DNA of 64,000 nt from Bacteroidota bacterium (lineage in GTDB: Bacteria; Bacteroidota; Bacteroidia; 2-12-FULL-35-15): positions 992,001-1,056,000 of the forward strand of contig JAQZBR010000004.1 of assembly GCA_029237775.1 (NCBI GenBank), given 5' to 3'. This document shows positions 51,416 through 58,594 of this stretch, piece by piece. Positions within the stretch are counted from its first letter, which is position 1. The number at the start of each line of letters is the position of its first letter. The translations under genes and the position numbers were made by a program. Under the pieces are notes generated by a model. That model ran no database searches. It was not told where the DNA came from and saw only the letters and a list, made by a program, of their open reading frames with translations.

Positions 51416-54400
51416 ATGAAAAAAACACTCCTTTCACTATTCGTTTTTTGTCTTTTAGTAGGATCACAGGCAAGGGCTTCCCACATTGCCGGTGGTGATC
51501 TTAGCTATGTGTGTCTTGGTAACAATCAATACCAGATCAACCTGAACCTGTTTGTGGATTGTCTTGGATTTGATCCGGGGAATGTTCAAACTGTGAATTT
51601 TAATAGTCCCTGCGGAGCAACAACTATTTCAGTCAATGCATTAAATCCGGGTGGTACAGAGATCTCACAGCTATGCCCTCAACAAATAAACAATAGTACA
51701 TGTAGTGGAGGCAATCTTCCGGGGATGTGGGTGTTTCATTATACGGGAACTGTTACCCTTGCTCCATGCAGTAGTTGGACAATGTCATGGGATGTTTGCT
51801 GCAGGAACAACGCAGTACTTAATCTTGTCACTCCTTTTTCCTTCGGAAGCTACATCGAAGCAACACTTAACAACATCACTTCAGCATGTGACAACTCTCC
51901 GTCTTTTACCGCACAGCCGATTCCTTATGTATGCCAGGGACAGCTTGTAAATTACAGTTATGGAGTTACTGAGACAGATGGTGATTCACTTTACTATTCA
52001 TTGATCAATGCAATGGATGCGGGAGGAGTATCTTTAGCTTATTCTGCCGGATATTCCGCTTCTTCACCAATTCCGGGAATTACGCTCAATCCTTTTACGG
52101 GGATGCTGACGTTCACTCCTGCAACGTTGGGGAACTTTGTGGTGGTTGTTCTTGTAGAAGAATATGACAGCAATGGAAACCTGATCGGGACGGTGATGAG
52201 GGATATTCAGTTTATTGTTCAGAACTGTTCCAATTCTGTTCCGGATCCCGCATCGGGACCGATAACAAGTTTGACGGGAACAGCAGCTCAAACAGGGCCA
52301 TTTTCAGTTGAATTATGCGAAGGGGCCAGCTTTACTTTCAATACCACGTATAGCGATCCTAATCCAGGTGATATCCTGACTCTAATTTCTAATTTATCGA
52401 CAGTCCTTCCGGGTGCAACAATAACTACAAGTGGAACTAACCCCATAACAGCTACGATCAGCTGGACTGCCCCTGCAGGTACTGCAAACACTAACACTAC
52501 CTTTAGCGTTACCGTTAATGATGGTTCTTGCCCGGTACCGGGACAACAGACCTTTGTGTACGACATTCAGGTAAACCCAAGAACATTAGCGGGTCCTGAT
52601 CAGATCATTTGTGGGCCACAAACAGCAACACTTGATGGAACAGGAGGAACAATCTTTAACTGGGTGGTTCTAAGCGGTCCGCCAATGGTAGTCGGAACAA
52701 ATTTCTCTTGTAATCCATGCGCTACGCCAATTGCATCACCGGCAAGCACAACCGTTTACGAGGTTACCAGCGATTTCAGCGGGACATGTGGAAATAAAGA
52801 TACCGTTACGATTACCGTAGTGCCAGATTATACGTTTAATATTTCCCAGAGCACCGCGACTCTTTGTATGGAGCAATCGGTACAATTCAGCAGCACGGAA
52901 AATCCTGCAGGTGCGTACACTTATTTATGGGGACCCTCAGTTAATCTTGATAATACATCAATTTATAATCCGACCGCAACACTGGACTCCGCAGGGACAT
53001 TTGAGTTCGACCTTACCATTACCAGTCCTCTTGGATGCGTAAAACATGATACAGTAAGTGCACTGGTACAACCTGCCATCAGGACAATTGCAACCGGTGA
53101 TAGTACTTTGTGCGGAAATCAATCTGCGAATCTGAGTGCAAGCGGAGGAACCACTTTTACCTGGGCTGTAATTTCAGGGCCTGCAATGGTAGTTGGAACA
53201 AACTTCTCCTGTAATCCATGCGCAAATCCTGTTGCCACACCATCGGCAACAACCACTTATTATGTAACAAGTGATCTGACCGGAACCTGTGTAAATACAG
53301 ATACTGTCACTGTGACTGTGGTTGCTGATTTTACACATTCAACTTCGCAGAGTGATACCACATCATGCCTGGGAACAACTATTCAGCTAAACAGTTTGGT
53401 TAATCCCGCAGGTTCGTATTCTTATACCTGGAGCCCTTCAAACTATCTTAACAATACAGCAATATCTAATCCTGTAGCAACTATAACCACTCCGGGAGCT
53501 TATGATTATGTAGTGAACATAGAAAGTTCATTAGGATGTTTTAAGCTTGATACGATCACCCTTAATATAGTTGGTTCATATGCACCTTCTCCTATTCTGA
53601 GCTATACTTCAAGTGCGTGTCTGGGCGATTCAATTCAGCTAAGCGCCACTTTTGGAACAGCGCCACCGGCAACGTGCGGAACGAATCCGGTGCCATGTAA
53701 CGCTTCACTTGCAGCAACTGTAGGAATTCAATCAGGCTCTAACTCGAGTACAACCTGGCCGGCTATATTTGGTAACTGGTATACATCCGAAAAACACCAG
53801 ATGTTATTCCGCGCTTCGGAATTAATTGCGGCCGGAATAACAGGGGGAAAAATTGATCAGATAGATATTCCGGTTTCGGCAATAAACGGAATTACTGTAT
53901 ATCATCAATTTACAATTAAAATGGGCTGCACCAACCTGAATGCCTTGGGAACGACCTGGGCATCCGGATTGTATCAGGTTTTCGGACCCGCTACTGTTAA
54001 TGTTGCAGTTGGCATGAACACGTGTTCATTTACAAATGCGTTCGAGTGGGACGGTATTTCCAATGTGATTGTTGAAATTTGCTCTTCCGAAGGTCCTGGC
54101 CCTGTTAGTTATTCAGATTATACCAATAGCTCTATAAGTCCGTATTCAACCACACCTTTTATGTCTTGTCTGTACAGTTATACGGATCAGTTTGATATGT
54201 GTCCCGATCAGTCTAACTTTACTAATCTAACTGCCGACAGGCCGGTTCTGAAATTCCACTATTGCGGAACCTCACCTGACACTTCAAATTATTCTTATGC
54301 TTGGTCGCCAAATCTTTATCTGGCCGATTCTACATCTCAATTCACAGGAGCATATATTCCGGGTGATACAACCTTTACTTTAATGGTTACAGATATGTTA

Positions 54401-55699
54401 AGCGGATGTGCGGATACCGCTTCCATCAGTGTTGTGGCATTACCTCCGACAACTTTTAACTTGACTGTAGGCAATGATGTTACAATTTGTCCGGGTACAC
54501 CAACCACCCTTAGCGCATCAGGGGCAACCACCTATTCCTGGAGTCCTGCAACGGGTCTTTCCAGTACCACGGCAGCCAATCCGGTTGCAAGTCCGACAGT
54601 TACTACAACCTACACCGTAATTGCATCAACGCCTTGCGCGCCAACGATTATCGACAGTGTAACCGTTTCTGCTGTAAACTCAGTGATATTGAATGTTAGC
54701 GCGGGTACGGATTTAAGTACATGTCCGGGAGCTCCTGTAACATTAAATGCAACGGGCGCGACTACATATACATGGACTCCTGCAACGGCATTGTCGAATG
54801 CGAACATCGCCAATCCGGTTTCAACGCTTCCATCAGTTGGAACAATTACATATACAGTAACCGGAAATGCACCATGTGCTAATCCGGTGTCAGACGTAGT
54901 TACAGTCACTGCAGTAAACTCTGTTATACTCAATGTGGATGCGGGAGATAACACTGTGGTTTGTCCGGGTGTACTAACTCAACTGACAGCAACAGGAGCC
55001 ACACAATATGTATGGAGTCCTGCAGCTACTTTGTCGAACGCCAATATAGATTCTCCATTGGCAAACCCATCAACAACAACAACCTATACTGTAATCGGGA
55101 CTGCGTATTGTGCTGATCCTGTTACAGATTCTGTTACAGTTAGTACAACAGCTTATAGCGGGCCGTTAACTACAGAGGCCGGTTCTCCGGGTTCAATTTG
55201 TGTTGGCGAACCATTTACTTTAAACGGTGCGTCAACAGGGGGATATGGTAATAATAACTATATGTGGAGTGTTGTGCAGGGCGAGTTTAATGATTCGGCA
55301 ACCAGTCCTACAAGTCTGAGTACACCGATCATCACCGCCTTCCCGGGAATGAACGTGTATGAACTTCAGGTAGTGGATCAGTGCGGATATATGAGCGCAG
55401 ACACTGTTATTGTTGATGTCCTGGCAGACTGTATGGTGATCATACCAAATATCTTCACACCGAACGGGGATGGTGATAATGATGAGTTCATCATTGCAGA
55501 TGAGCATGGGGGCATAAAAACATTCAGCATGGCTATTTTCAATCGTTGGGGTAAAAAAGTGTTTGAAACCAGCGATATAAGAAATGGATGGAATGGAGAT
55601 AATTCCCCTGATGGAACGTATTTCTATATTATAACGGCAGAAACAAGCAACGGACAGCCTTTCAATAAGCAAGGTTATTTCCAGCTATTAGGTAAGTAA
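51416..55699 (+). CDS. Giant T9SS type B surface protein with duplicated modules
   Basis: A 1427-residue exported protein. A signal peptide (about 1-22) is followed by a region typical of Bacteroidetes surface proteins (SHIAGGDLSYVCLGNNQYQI and a cysteine-rich SWDVCCRNN segment), an Ig-like region, then a two-fold tandem module of about 168 residues (about 387-555 and 556-723) in which the stretch MVVGTNFSCNPCA is identical, a unique block (about 750-960), three Ig-like repeats (about 1020-1250: GNDVTICPGTPTTLSASGAT and its copies), and a type B sorting domain (VIIPNIFTPNGDGDNDEF, IFNRWGKKVFET, GWNGDNSPDG, KQGYFQLLG). Strong terminators flank it, so it is probably transcribed alone from its own promoter. 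The function is unknown. Confidence 0.88.
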   Translation: MKKTLLSLFVFCLLVGSQARASHIAGGDLSYVCLGNNQYQINLNLFVDCLGFDPGNVQTVNFNSPCGATTISVNALNPGGTEISQLCPQQINNSTCSGGNLPGMWVFHYTGTVTLAPCSSWTMSWDVCCRNNAVLNLVTPFSFGSYIEATLNNITSACDNSPSFTAQPIPYVCQGQLVNYSYGVTETDGDSLYYSLINAMDAGGVSLAYSAGYSASSPIPGITLNPFTGMLTFTPATLGNFVVVVLVEEYDSNGNLIGTVMRDIQFIVQNCSNSVPDPASGPITSLTGTAAQTGPFSVELCEGASFTFNTTYSDPNPGDILTLISNLSTVLPGATITTSGTNPITATISWTAPAGTANTNTTFSVTVNDGSCPVPGQQTFVYDIQVNPRTLAGPDQIICGPQTATLDGTGGTIFNWVVLSGPPMVVGTNFSCNPCATPIASPASTTVYEVTSDFSGTCGNKDTVTITVVPDYTFNISQSTATLCMEQSVQFSSTENPAGAYTYLWGPSVNLDNTSIYNPTATLDSAGTFEFDLTITSPLGCVKHDTVSALVQPAIRTIATGDSTLCGNQSANLSASGGTTFTWAVISGPAMVVGTNFSCNPCANPVATPSATTTYYVTSDLTGTCVNTDTVTVTVVADFTHSTSQSDTTSCLGTTIQLNSLVNPAGSYSYTWSPSNYLNNTAISNPVATITTPGAYDYVVNIESSLGCFKLDTITLNIVGSYAPSPILSYTSSACLGDSIQLSATFGTAPPATCGTNPVPCNASLAATVGIQSGSNSSTTWPAIFGNWYTSEKHQMLFRASELIAAGITGGKIDQIDIPVSAINGITVYHQFTIKMGCTNLNALGTTWASGLYQVFGPATVNVAVGMNTCSFTNAFEWDGISNVIVEICSSEGPGPVSYSDYTNSSISPYSTTPFMSCLYSYTDQFDMCPDQSNFTNLTADRPVLKFHYCGTSPDTSNYSYAWSPNLYLADSTSQFTGAYIPGDTTFTLMVTDMLSGCADTASISVVALPPTTFNLTVGNDVTICPGTPTTLSASGATTYSWSPATGLSSTTAANPVASPTVTTTYTVIASTPCAPTIIDSVTVSAVNSVILNVSAGTDLSTCPGAPVTLNATGATTYTWTPATALSNANIANPVSTLPSVGTITYTVTGNAPCANPVSDVVTVTAVNSVILNVDAGDNTVVCPGVLTQLTATGATQYVWSPAATLSNANIDSPLANPSTTTTYTVIGTAYCADPVTDSVTVSTTAYSGPLTTEAGSPGSICVGEPFTLNGASTGGYGNNNYMWSVVQGEFNDSATSPTSLSTPIITAFPGMNVYELQVVDQCGYMSADTVIVDVLADCMVIIPNIFTPNGDGDNDEFIIADEHGGIKTFSMAIFNRWGKKVFETSDIRNGWNGDNSPDGTYFYIITAETSNGQPFNKQGYFQLLGK

Positions 55700-55702
55700 A
55701 TT

Positions 55703-55733
55703 AAATCCCTTTGCGATCGCAAAGGGATTTTTT
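55703..55733 (+). terminator. Rho-independent terminator after the second adhesin gene
   Basis: AAATCCCTTTGC (55703-55714) and GCAAAGGGATTT (55719-55730) are exact inverted copies around GATC, followed by TTT. It ends just before the operator-like region of the GbsR gene. Confidence 0.92.
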
Positions 55734-55750
55734 AAAAATATATATAAATA

Positions 55751-55780
55751 AACTTTCAGAAAGTTTTGAAAGTTCGGAAA
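55751..55780. promoter_or_regulatory. Operator-like palindrome and motif upstream of the GbsR gene
   Basis: AACTTTCAGAAAGTT (55751-55765) is a perfect palindrome with seven-base arms, and it runs into TTGAAAGTTCGGAAA (55766-55780). The second motif recurs with one mismatch at 56349-56363, before the next gene. The site covers the -33 element and the first half of the spacer of the promoter at 55765-55794, where a bound regulator would block polymerase. Binding by the GbsR/MarR protein is inferred. Confidence 0.55.
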
Positions 55781-55794
55781 ATGTAATACATTTG
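55765..55794 (+). promoter_or_regulatory. Bacteroidetes-type promoter for the GbsR gene
   Basis: TTTG at 55765-55768 and TACATTTG at 55787-55794 fit the -33 and -7 consensus elements fully, with an 18-base spacer. The start codon is at 55813. The operator-like motif overlaps it. Confidence 0.65.
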
Positions 55795-55812
55795 TACTGT
55801 AATTATTAAACA

Positions 55813-56319
55813 ATGAAGTTAACAGAGAGCAGAGAAAAGTTTATTAATGCCTGGGGAACACTCGGTACCAGCTGGGGCATTAACAGAACCATGGCCCAGG
55901 TTCATGCCCTGCTTCTCATTTCAGCTGATGCATTGACCACTGAAGAAATAATGGAAGAGTTGAATATTTCGCGTGGAAACACAAATATGAATGTGAGAAC
56001 TCTGATTGATTGGGGCCTGGTTCAAAAGGAGCTTAGGGCAGGTGAGCGCAAAGAGTATTTTGTAGCGGAGAAGGATATCTATAAAGTCTTTAAACAGATC
56101 GCAAAGGAAAGAAGGAAGCGTGAGCTTGAACCGATATTCAAAGTGCTGGATGAGGTGAAGAAGGTCGATGGGGATAAACGCGATAAGAATATTAAAGCCT
56201 TTGTAGACACAATTGAACAGATCGAACGTTTCACCACGAAAGCGGATAGAACCCTGGAAACCCTTATTAAAGCTGATGAGAACTGGCTTATGGGGTCTTT
56301 TATGAAATTGATGAAGTAA
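55813..56319 (+). CDS. GbsR/MarR family transcriptional regulator
   Basis: A 168-residue winged-helix regulator. The N-terminal part (INAWGTLGTSWGINRTMAQV, ALTTEEIMEELNISRGNTNM, NVRTLIDWGLVQKELRAGER, KEYFVAEKDIYKVFKQIAKE) is characteristic of the GbsR family, with recognition helix SRGNTNMNVRTL and a wing region near ELRAGERKEYF. The C-terminal half is a charged helical dimerisation or coiled-coil part. GbsR-type proteins usually repress neighbouring genes and respond to a ligand such as choline; the ligand here is unknown. It heads a module with two small membrane proteins and an SRPBCC protein. The operator-like motif before it, repeated before the next gene, suggests autoregulation plus control of the downstream genes. 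Confidence 0.9.
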   Translation: MKLTESREKFINAWGTLGTSWGINRTMAQVHALLLISADALTTEEIMEELNISRGNTNMNVRTLIDWGLVQKELRAGERKEYFVAEKDIYKVFKQIAKERRKRELEPIFKVLDEVKKVDGDKRDKNIKAFVDTIEQIERFTTKADRTLETLIKADENWLMGSFMKLMK

Positions 56320-56336
56320 AAAAATTTGCAATAATG

Positions 56337-56363
56337 TTTCAATTAATATTGAAAGTTCAGAAA
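56337..56363. promoter_or_regulatory. Second operator-like site, before the twin membrane genes
   Basis: TTTCAAT and ATTGAAA (56337-56354) form a palindrome with a four-base spacer. TTGAAAGTTCAGAAA (56349-56363) equals the motif at 55766-55780 in 14 of 15 positions and ends two bases before the ATG at 56366. A weak -7 candidate (TAATATTG, 56344-56351) overlaps it. Confidence 0.55.
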
Positions 56364-56365
56364 CT

Positions 56366-56731
56366 ATGAATTACAATATCTGCACATACAGCTTTTACCT
56401 CCTGATTACATTATACGTGGTATTCAGAGTCGGCCATCTTCTTTATAAATACGGACGTCCGTTTCTCATTTGCACTTTCAATGGAAATGCCTCAGTGGCT
56501 GATGCAATAAATAAAGTGCTTCTTGCCGGATACTATCTCGTCAATGCCGGATACTCTATCACGGTTCTTAAAGTGTGGCAGACAGTCGGCTCACTTGAAC
56601 AGATGTTGAATGTTCTGAGCTATAAGGCTGGTACGATCGTACTGACATTGGGGTTCATGCACCTGTTCAATGTTCTGGTGCTTTTACGAATCGGAAAAAT
56701 GAAAAAAACAATTAATAATACTAACCAATAA
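56366..56731 (+). CDS. Small membrane protein of the GbsR module (first of two paralogues)
   Basis: A 121-residue protein with three hydrophobic helices (about 7-24, 48-68 and 88-112). It resembles the following 142-residue protein: both start MNY with a helix containing YS.YL, both carry a short loop with F.G....A..S/V.....NK.LL..G.YL (here NGNASVADAINKVLLAGYYL) and both end with LSYK.G...L.LG.M....... The two lie in tandem 13 bases apart. No family is known to me. It is probably controlled by the GbsR regulator just upstream, whose motif is repeated right before this ATG. Confidence 0.75.
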   Translation: MNYNICTYSFYLLITLYVVFRVGHLLYKYGRPFLICTFNGNASVADAINKVLLAGYYLVNAGYSITVLKVWQTVGSLEQMLNVLSYKAGTIVLTLGFMHLFNVLVLLRIGKMKKTINNTNQ

Positions 56732-56744
56732 AAAACCAATTACC

Positions 56745-57173
56745 ATGAACTACATCGTATTAGCTTACAGCATCTATTTGCCAATTGCGGTAGCGCTGAC
56801 AATCTGGGTTGCAAGAACCCTCCACACAAATGGAAAAATATTTCTGGTTGATATTTTTCACGGGCAGAGTGAACTGGCGGTATCAGTGAATAAATTGTTG
56901 CAGGTAGGATTTTATCTGATCAGCCTTGGTTTTGCTATCATCAAGCTTGAGATCACTCCTCAATGGGAATATAACAGTGTTACAAGCACAAATATGTTAG
57001 TTGATATAAATAATGCACAAAGCATGATAGAGATCCTCAGTTATAAAATAGGCTCTTTCATCCTTATTCTTGGCTTGATGTTATTTATTAACCTCTTTCT
57101 TTTATTAATGCTCCGAAGCGGTTCTAAACCAAAACCGGTTACTGTGCAGCAGCCAATTGTAAGGCCGGTCTAG
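56745..57173 (+). CDS. Small membrane protein of the GbsR module (second paralogue)
   Basis: A 142-residue protein with three hydrophobic helices (about 5-25, 50-70 and 104-126) and a basic, proline-rich tail (RSGSKPKPVT). It shares the layout and several short motifs with its neighbour (MNYIVLAYSIYL, NKLLQVGFYLISLGFA, LSYKIGSFILILGLM), plus an insert of about 20 residues before the third helix. It follows the first paralogue by 13 bases, so the pair is co-transcribed and may act as a heteromeric membrane complex, an inference. Function unknown. Confidence 0.75.
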   Translation: MNYIVLAYSIYLPIAVALTIWVARTLHTNGKIFLVDIFHGQSELAVSVNKLLQVGFYLISLGFAIIKLEITPQWEYNSVTSTNMLVDINNAQSMIEILSYKIGSFILILGLMLFINLFLLLMLRSGSKPKPVTVQQPIVRPV

Positions 57174-57220
57174 TCTGCGGGATGTATTAGGGCAACGTAA
57201 TATTTTATCAGGGATAACAA

Positions 57221-57694
57221 ATGGAAACGATACAGCTGGAAACAAAAATAAATGCTCCGGTCACACGATGTTTTGATCTTGCAAGAAGCATTGATTTTCA
57301 TAAGCTAACTACTTCCAAAACGGATGAGAGAGCAATTGCAGGAACCGTTACCGGTCTTATAAATAAAGGCGAAACTGTTACATGGCGCGCGAAACATTTT
57401 GGAGTGTATCAGGAATTAAGCTCTGTTATCGCTGAAATGGAATCGCCTTTTTTCTTTGAAGACCGGATGTTGAAAGGTGCATTTAAAAGTATTCGTCACC
57501 GACATTATTTTGAAGAATATAATAATGTAACAACAATGAAAGATGTGTTCGAGTTCGAAGTTCCGTTCGGTTTCCCTGGTAGAATATTCGGTAAGCTCGT
57601 TTTGAAAAATTATTTACGAAAGTTTCTGATCGAAAGAAACAGAATGTTAAAAGTAGCTGCTGAGAGTGACCAATGGAAAGAATTCCTGACCTGA
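57221..57694 (+). CDS. SRPBCC-superfamily protein
   Basis: A 157-residue START/Bet v1-like protein, in which a long beta sheet wraps a C-terminal helix around a hydrophobic cavity for lipids, sterols or aromatic ligands. The opening IQLETKINAPVTRCFDLARSI and the segments VTWRAKHFGV, MLKGAFKSIRHRHYFEEY and DVFEFEVPFGFPGRIFGKLV are typical of bacterial SRPBCC proteins of this size. No catalytic motif is evident. It lies 47 bases after the second membrane gene and probably belongs to the same unit. Its stop codon abuts the stop of ppx on the other strand. Confidence 0.82.
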   Translation: METIQLETKINAPVTRCFDLARSIDFHKLTTSKTDERAIAGTVTGLINKGETVTWRAKHFGVYQELSSVIAEMESPFFFEDRMLKGAFKSIRHRHYFEEYNNVTTMKDVFEFEVPFGFPGRIFGKLVLKNYLRKFLIERNRMLKVAAESDQWKEFLT

Positions 57695-58594
57695 TCAGGC
57701 AGTTACAATAACTTTTTTTGAAGCATGTTTTTCATAAAGCTGATGAACTATTCCATCTGATAGTCCTATTTCAGGTACTATGATCTTATCTATCTCCGCT
57801 TTTTTAAGTGTGGTAAGCAGAATTTTCGATGCAGGAATAATAACATCGGCACGGTCCGGATTCATCCCCAAAAACGAAATACGCTCTTCATAGGTATAGG
57901 ATTCGATCATTTCACAAAGTGATCTGAGCTTACTTACTGCAAGTGGCTTGCCTGTTTTTTTCCTCAGCATCTTGGAAAGCTTGTTGATGTTCCCTCCGGA
58001 GCCGATGGCGATCAGCGGTTTATACCCAACAGTGATCTCTTTGATCCAGTTTTTGAAATAGTTCCAGTACTCTTTATCTATCTGGCCATGGAGCATTCTG
58101 ATCGTACCAACATTAAAAGACTGTGACGCGACAGGTTTGTTTTTCGAGAACAATGTAAGCTCGGTACTGCCGCCCCCTATATCGATGTAAAGATAGTTCT
58201 GATCTTTATCAAGGTGTTGTTCTAAATGATTTGAATAGATGATATCCGCCTCAGTCTTCCCATCAATTATTTCGATCTTAATTCCGGCTTCTTTTCTGAC
58301 GCGTTCAACAACTTCATATCTGTTATCGGCATCACGCATAGCAGATGTTGCGCAAGCGCGATAATCAACAGCATCATAAACATCAATGAGGTGTTTAAAA
58401 GCCTTCATCGCGCTGACAAGCTTATCGGCTTTTTTAACAGAGATTTTTTTATTCAGGAATGAGTCTTCACCTAATCGGATTGGAACGCGGATGAGTTCGG
58501 CTTTTTTAATTGAAGTCTTACCTTCATGCGTTTGAACGTTACAGAACAATAATCTGACTGCATTGGATCCTATGTCTATTGCTGCGAACTTCAA
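57695..58594 (-). CDS. ppx: Exopolyphosphatase, Ppx/GppA family
   Basis: A 299-residue enzyme of the actin-like ATPase superfamily that removes terminal phosphates from inorganic polyphosphate or acts on pppGpp. The three phosphate-binding loops are present: FAAIDIGSNAVRLL (1), YIDIGGGSTELTL (2) and IAIGSGGNINKL (3). The catalytic glutamate region is the conserved RACATSAMRDADNR segment. At about 300 residues it is the short form without the C-terminal HD-like domain of E. coli Ppx. The start overlaps the ppk1 stop by four bases, so polyphosphate synthesis and breakdown are encoded as one unit. Whether it prefers polyphosphate or pppGpp cannot be read from sequence. Confidence 0.93.
   Translation of the reverse strand: MKFAAIDIGSNAVRLLFCNVQTHEGKTSIKKAELIRVPIRLGEDSFLNKKISVKKADKLVSAMKAFKHLIDVYDAVDYRACATSAMRDADNRYEVVERVRKEAGIKIEIIDGKTEADIIYSNHLEQHLDKDQNYLYIDIGGGSTELTLFSKNKPVASQSFNVGTIRMLHGQIDKEYWNYFKNWIKEITVGYKPLIAIGSGGNINKLSKMLRKKTGKPLAVSKLRSLCEMIESYTYEERISFLGMNPDRADVIIPASKILLTTLKKAEIDKIIVPEIGLSDGIVHQLYEKHASKKVIVTA

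Noticed and set aside
55232-55672. Minus-strand frame of 146 residues over the end of the second adhesin gene
   Set aside because: The plus strand encodes a clear type B sorting domain in this stretch.
55921-56331. Minus-strand frame of 136 residues over the GbsR gene
   Set aside because: The plus strand encodes a recognisable GbsR regulator with promoter and operator; the antisense frame is a shadow.
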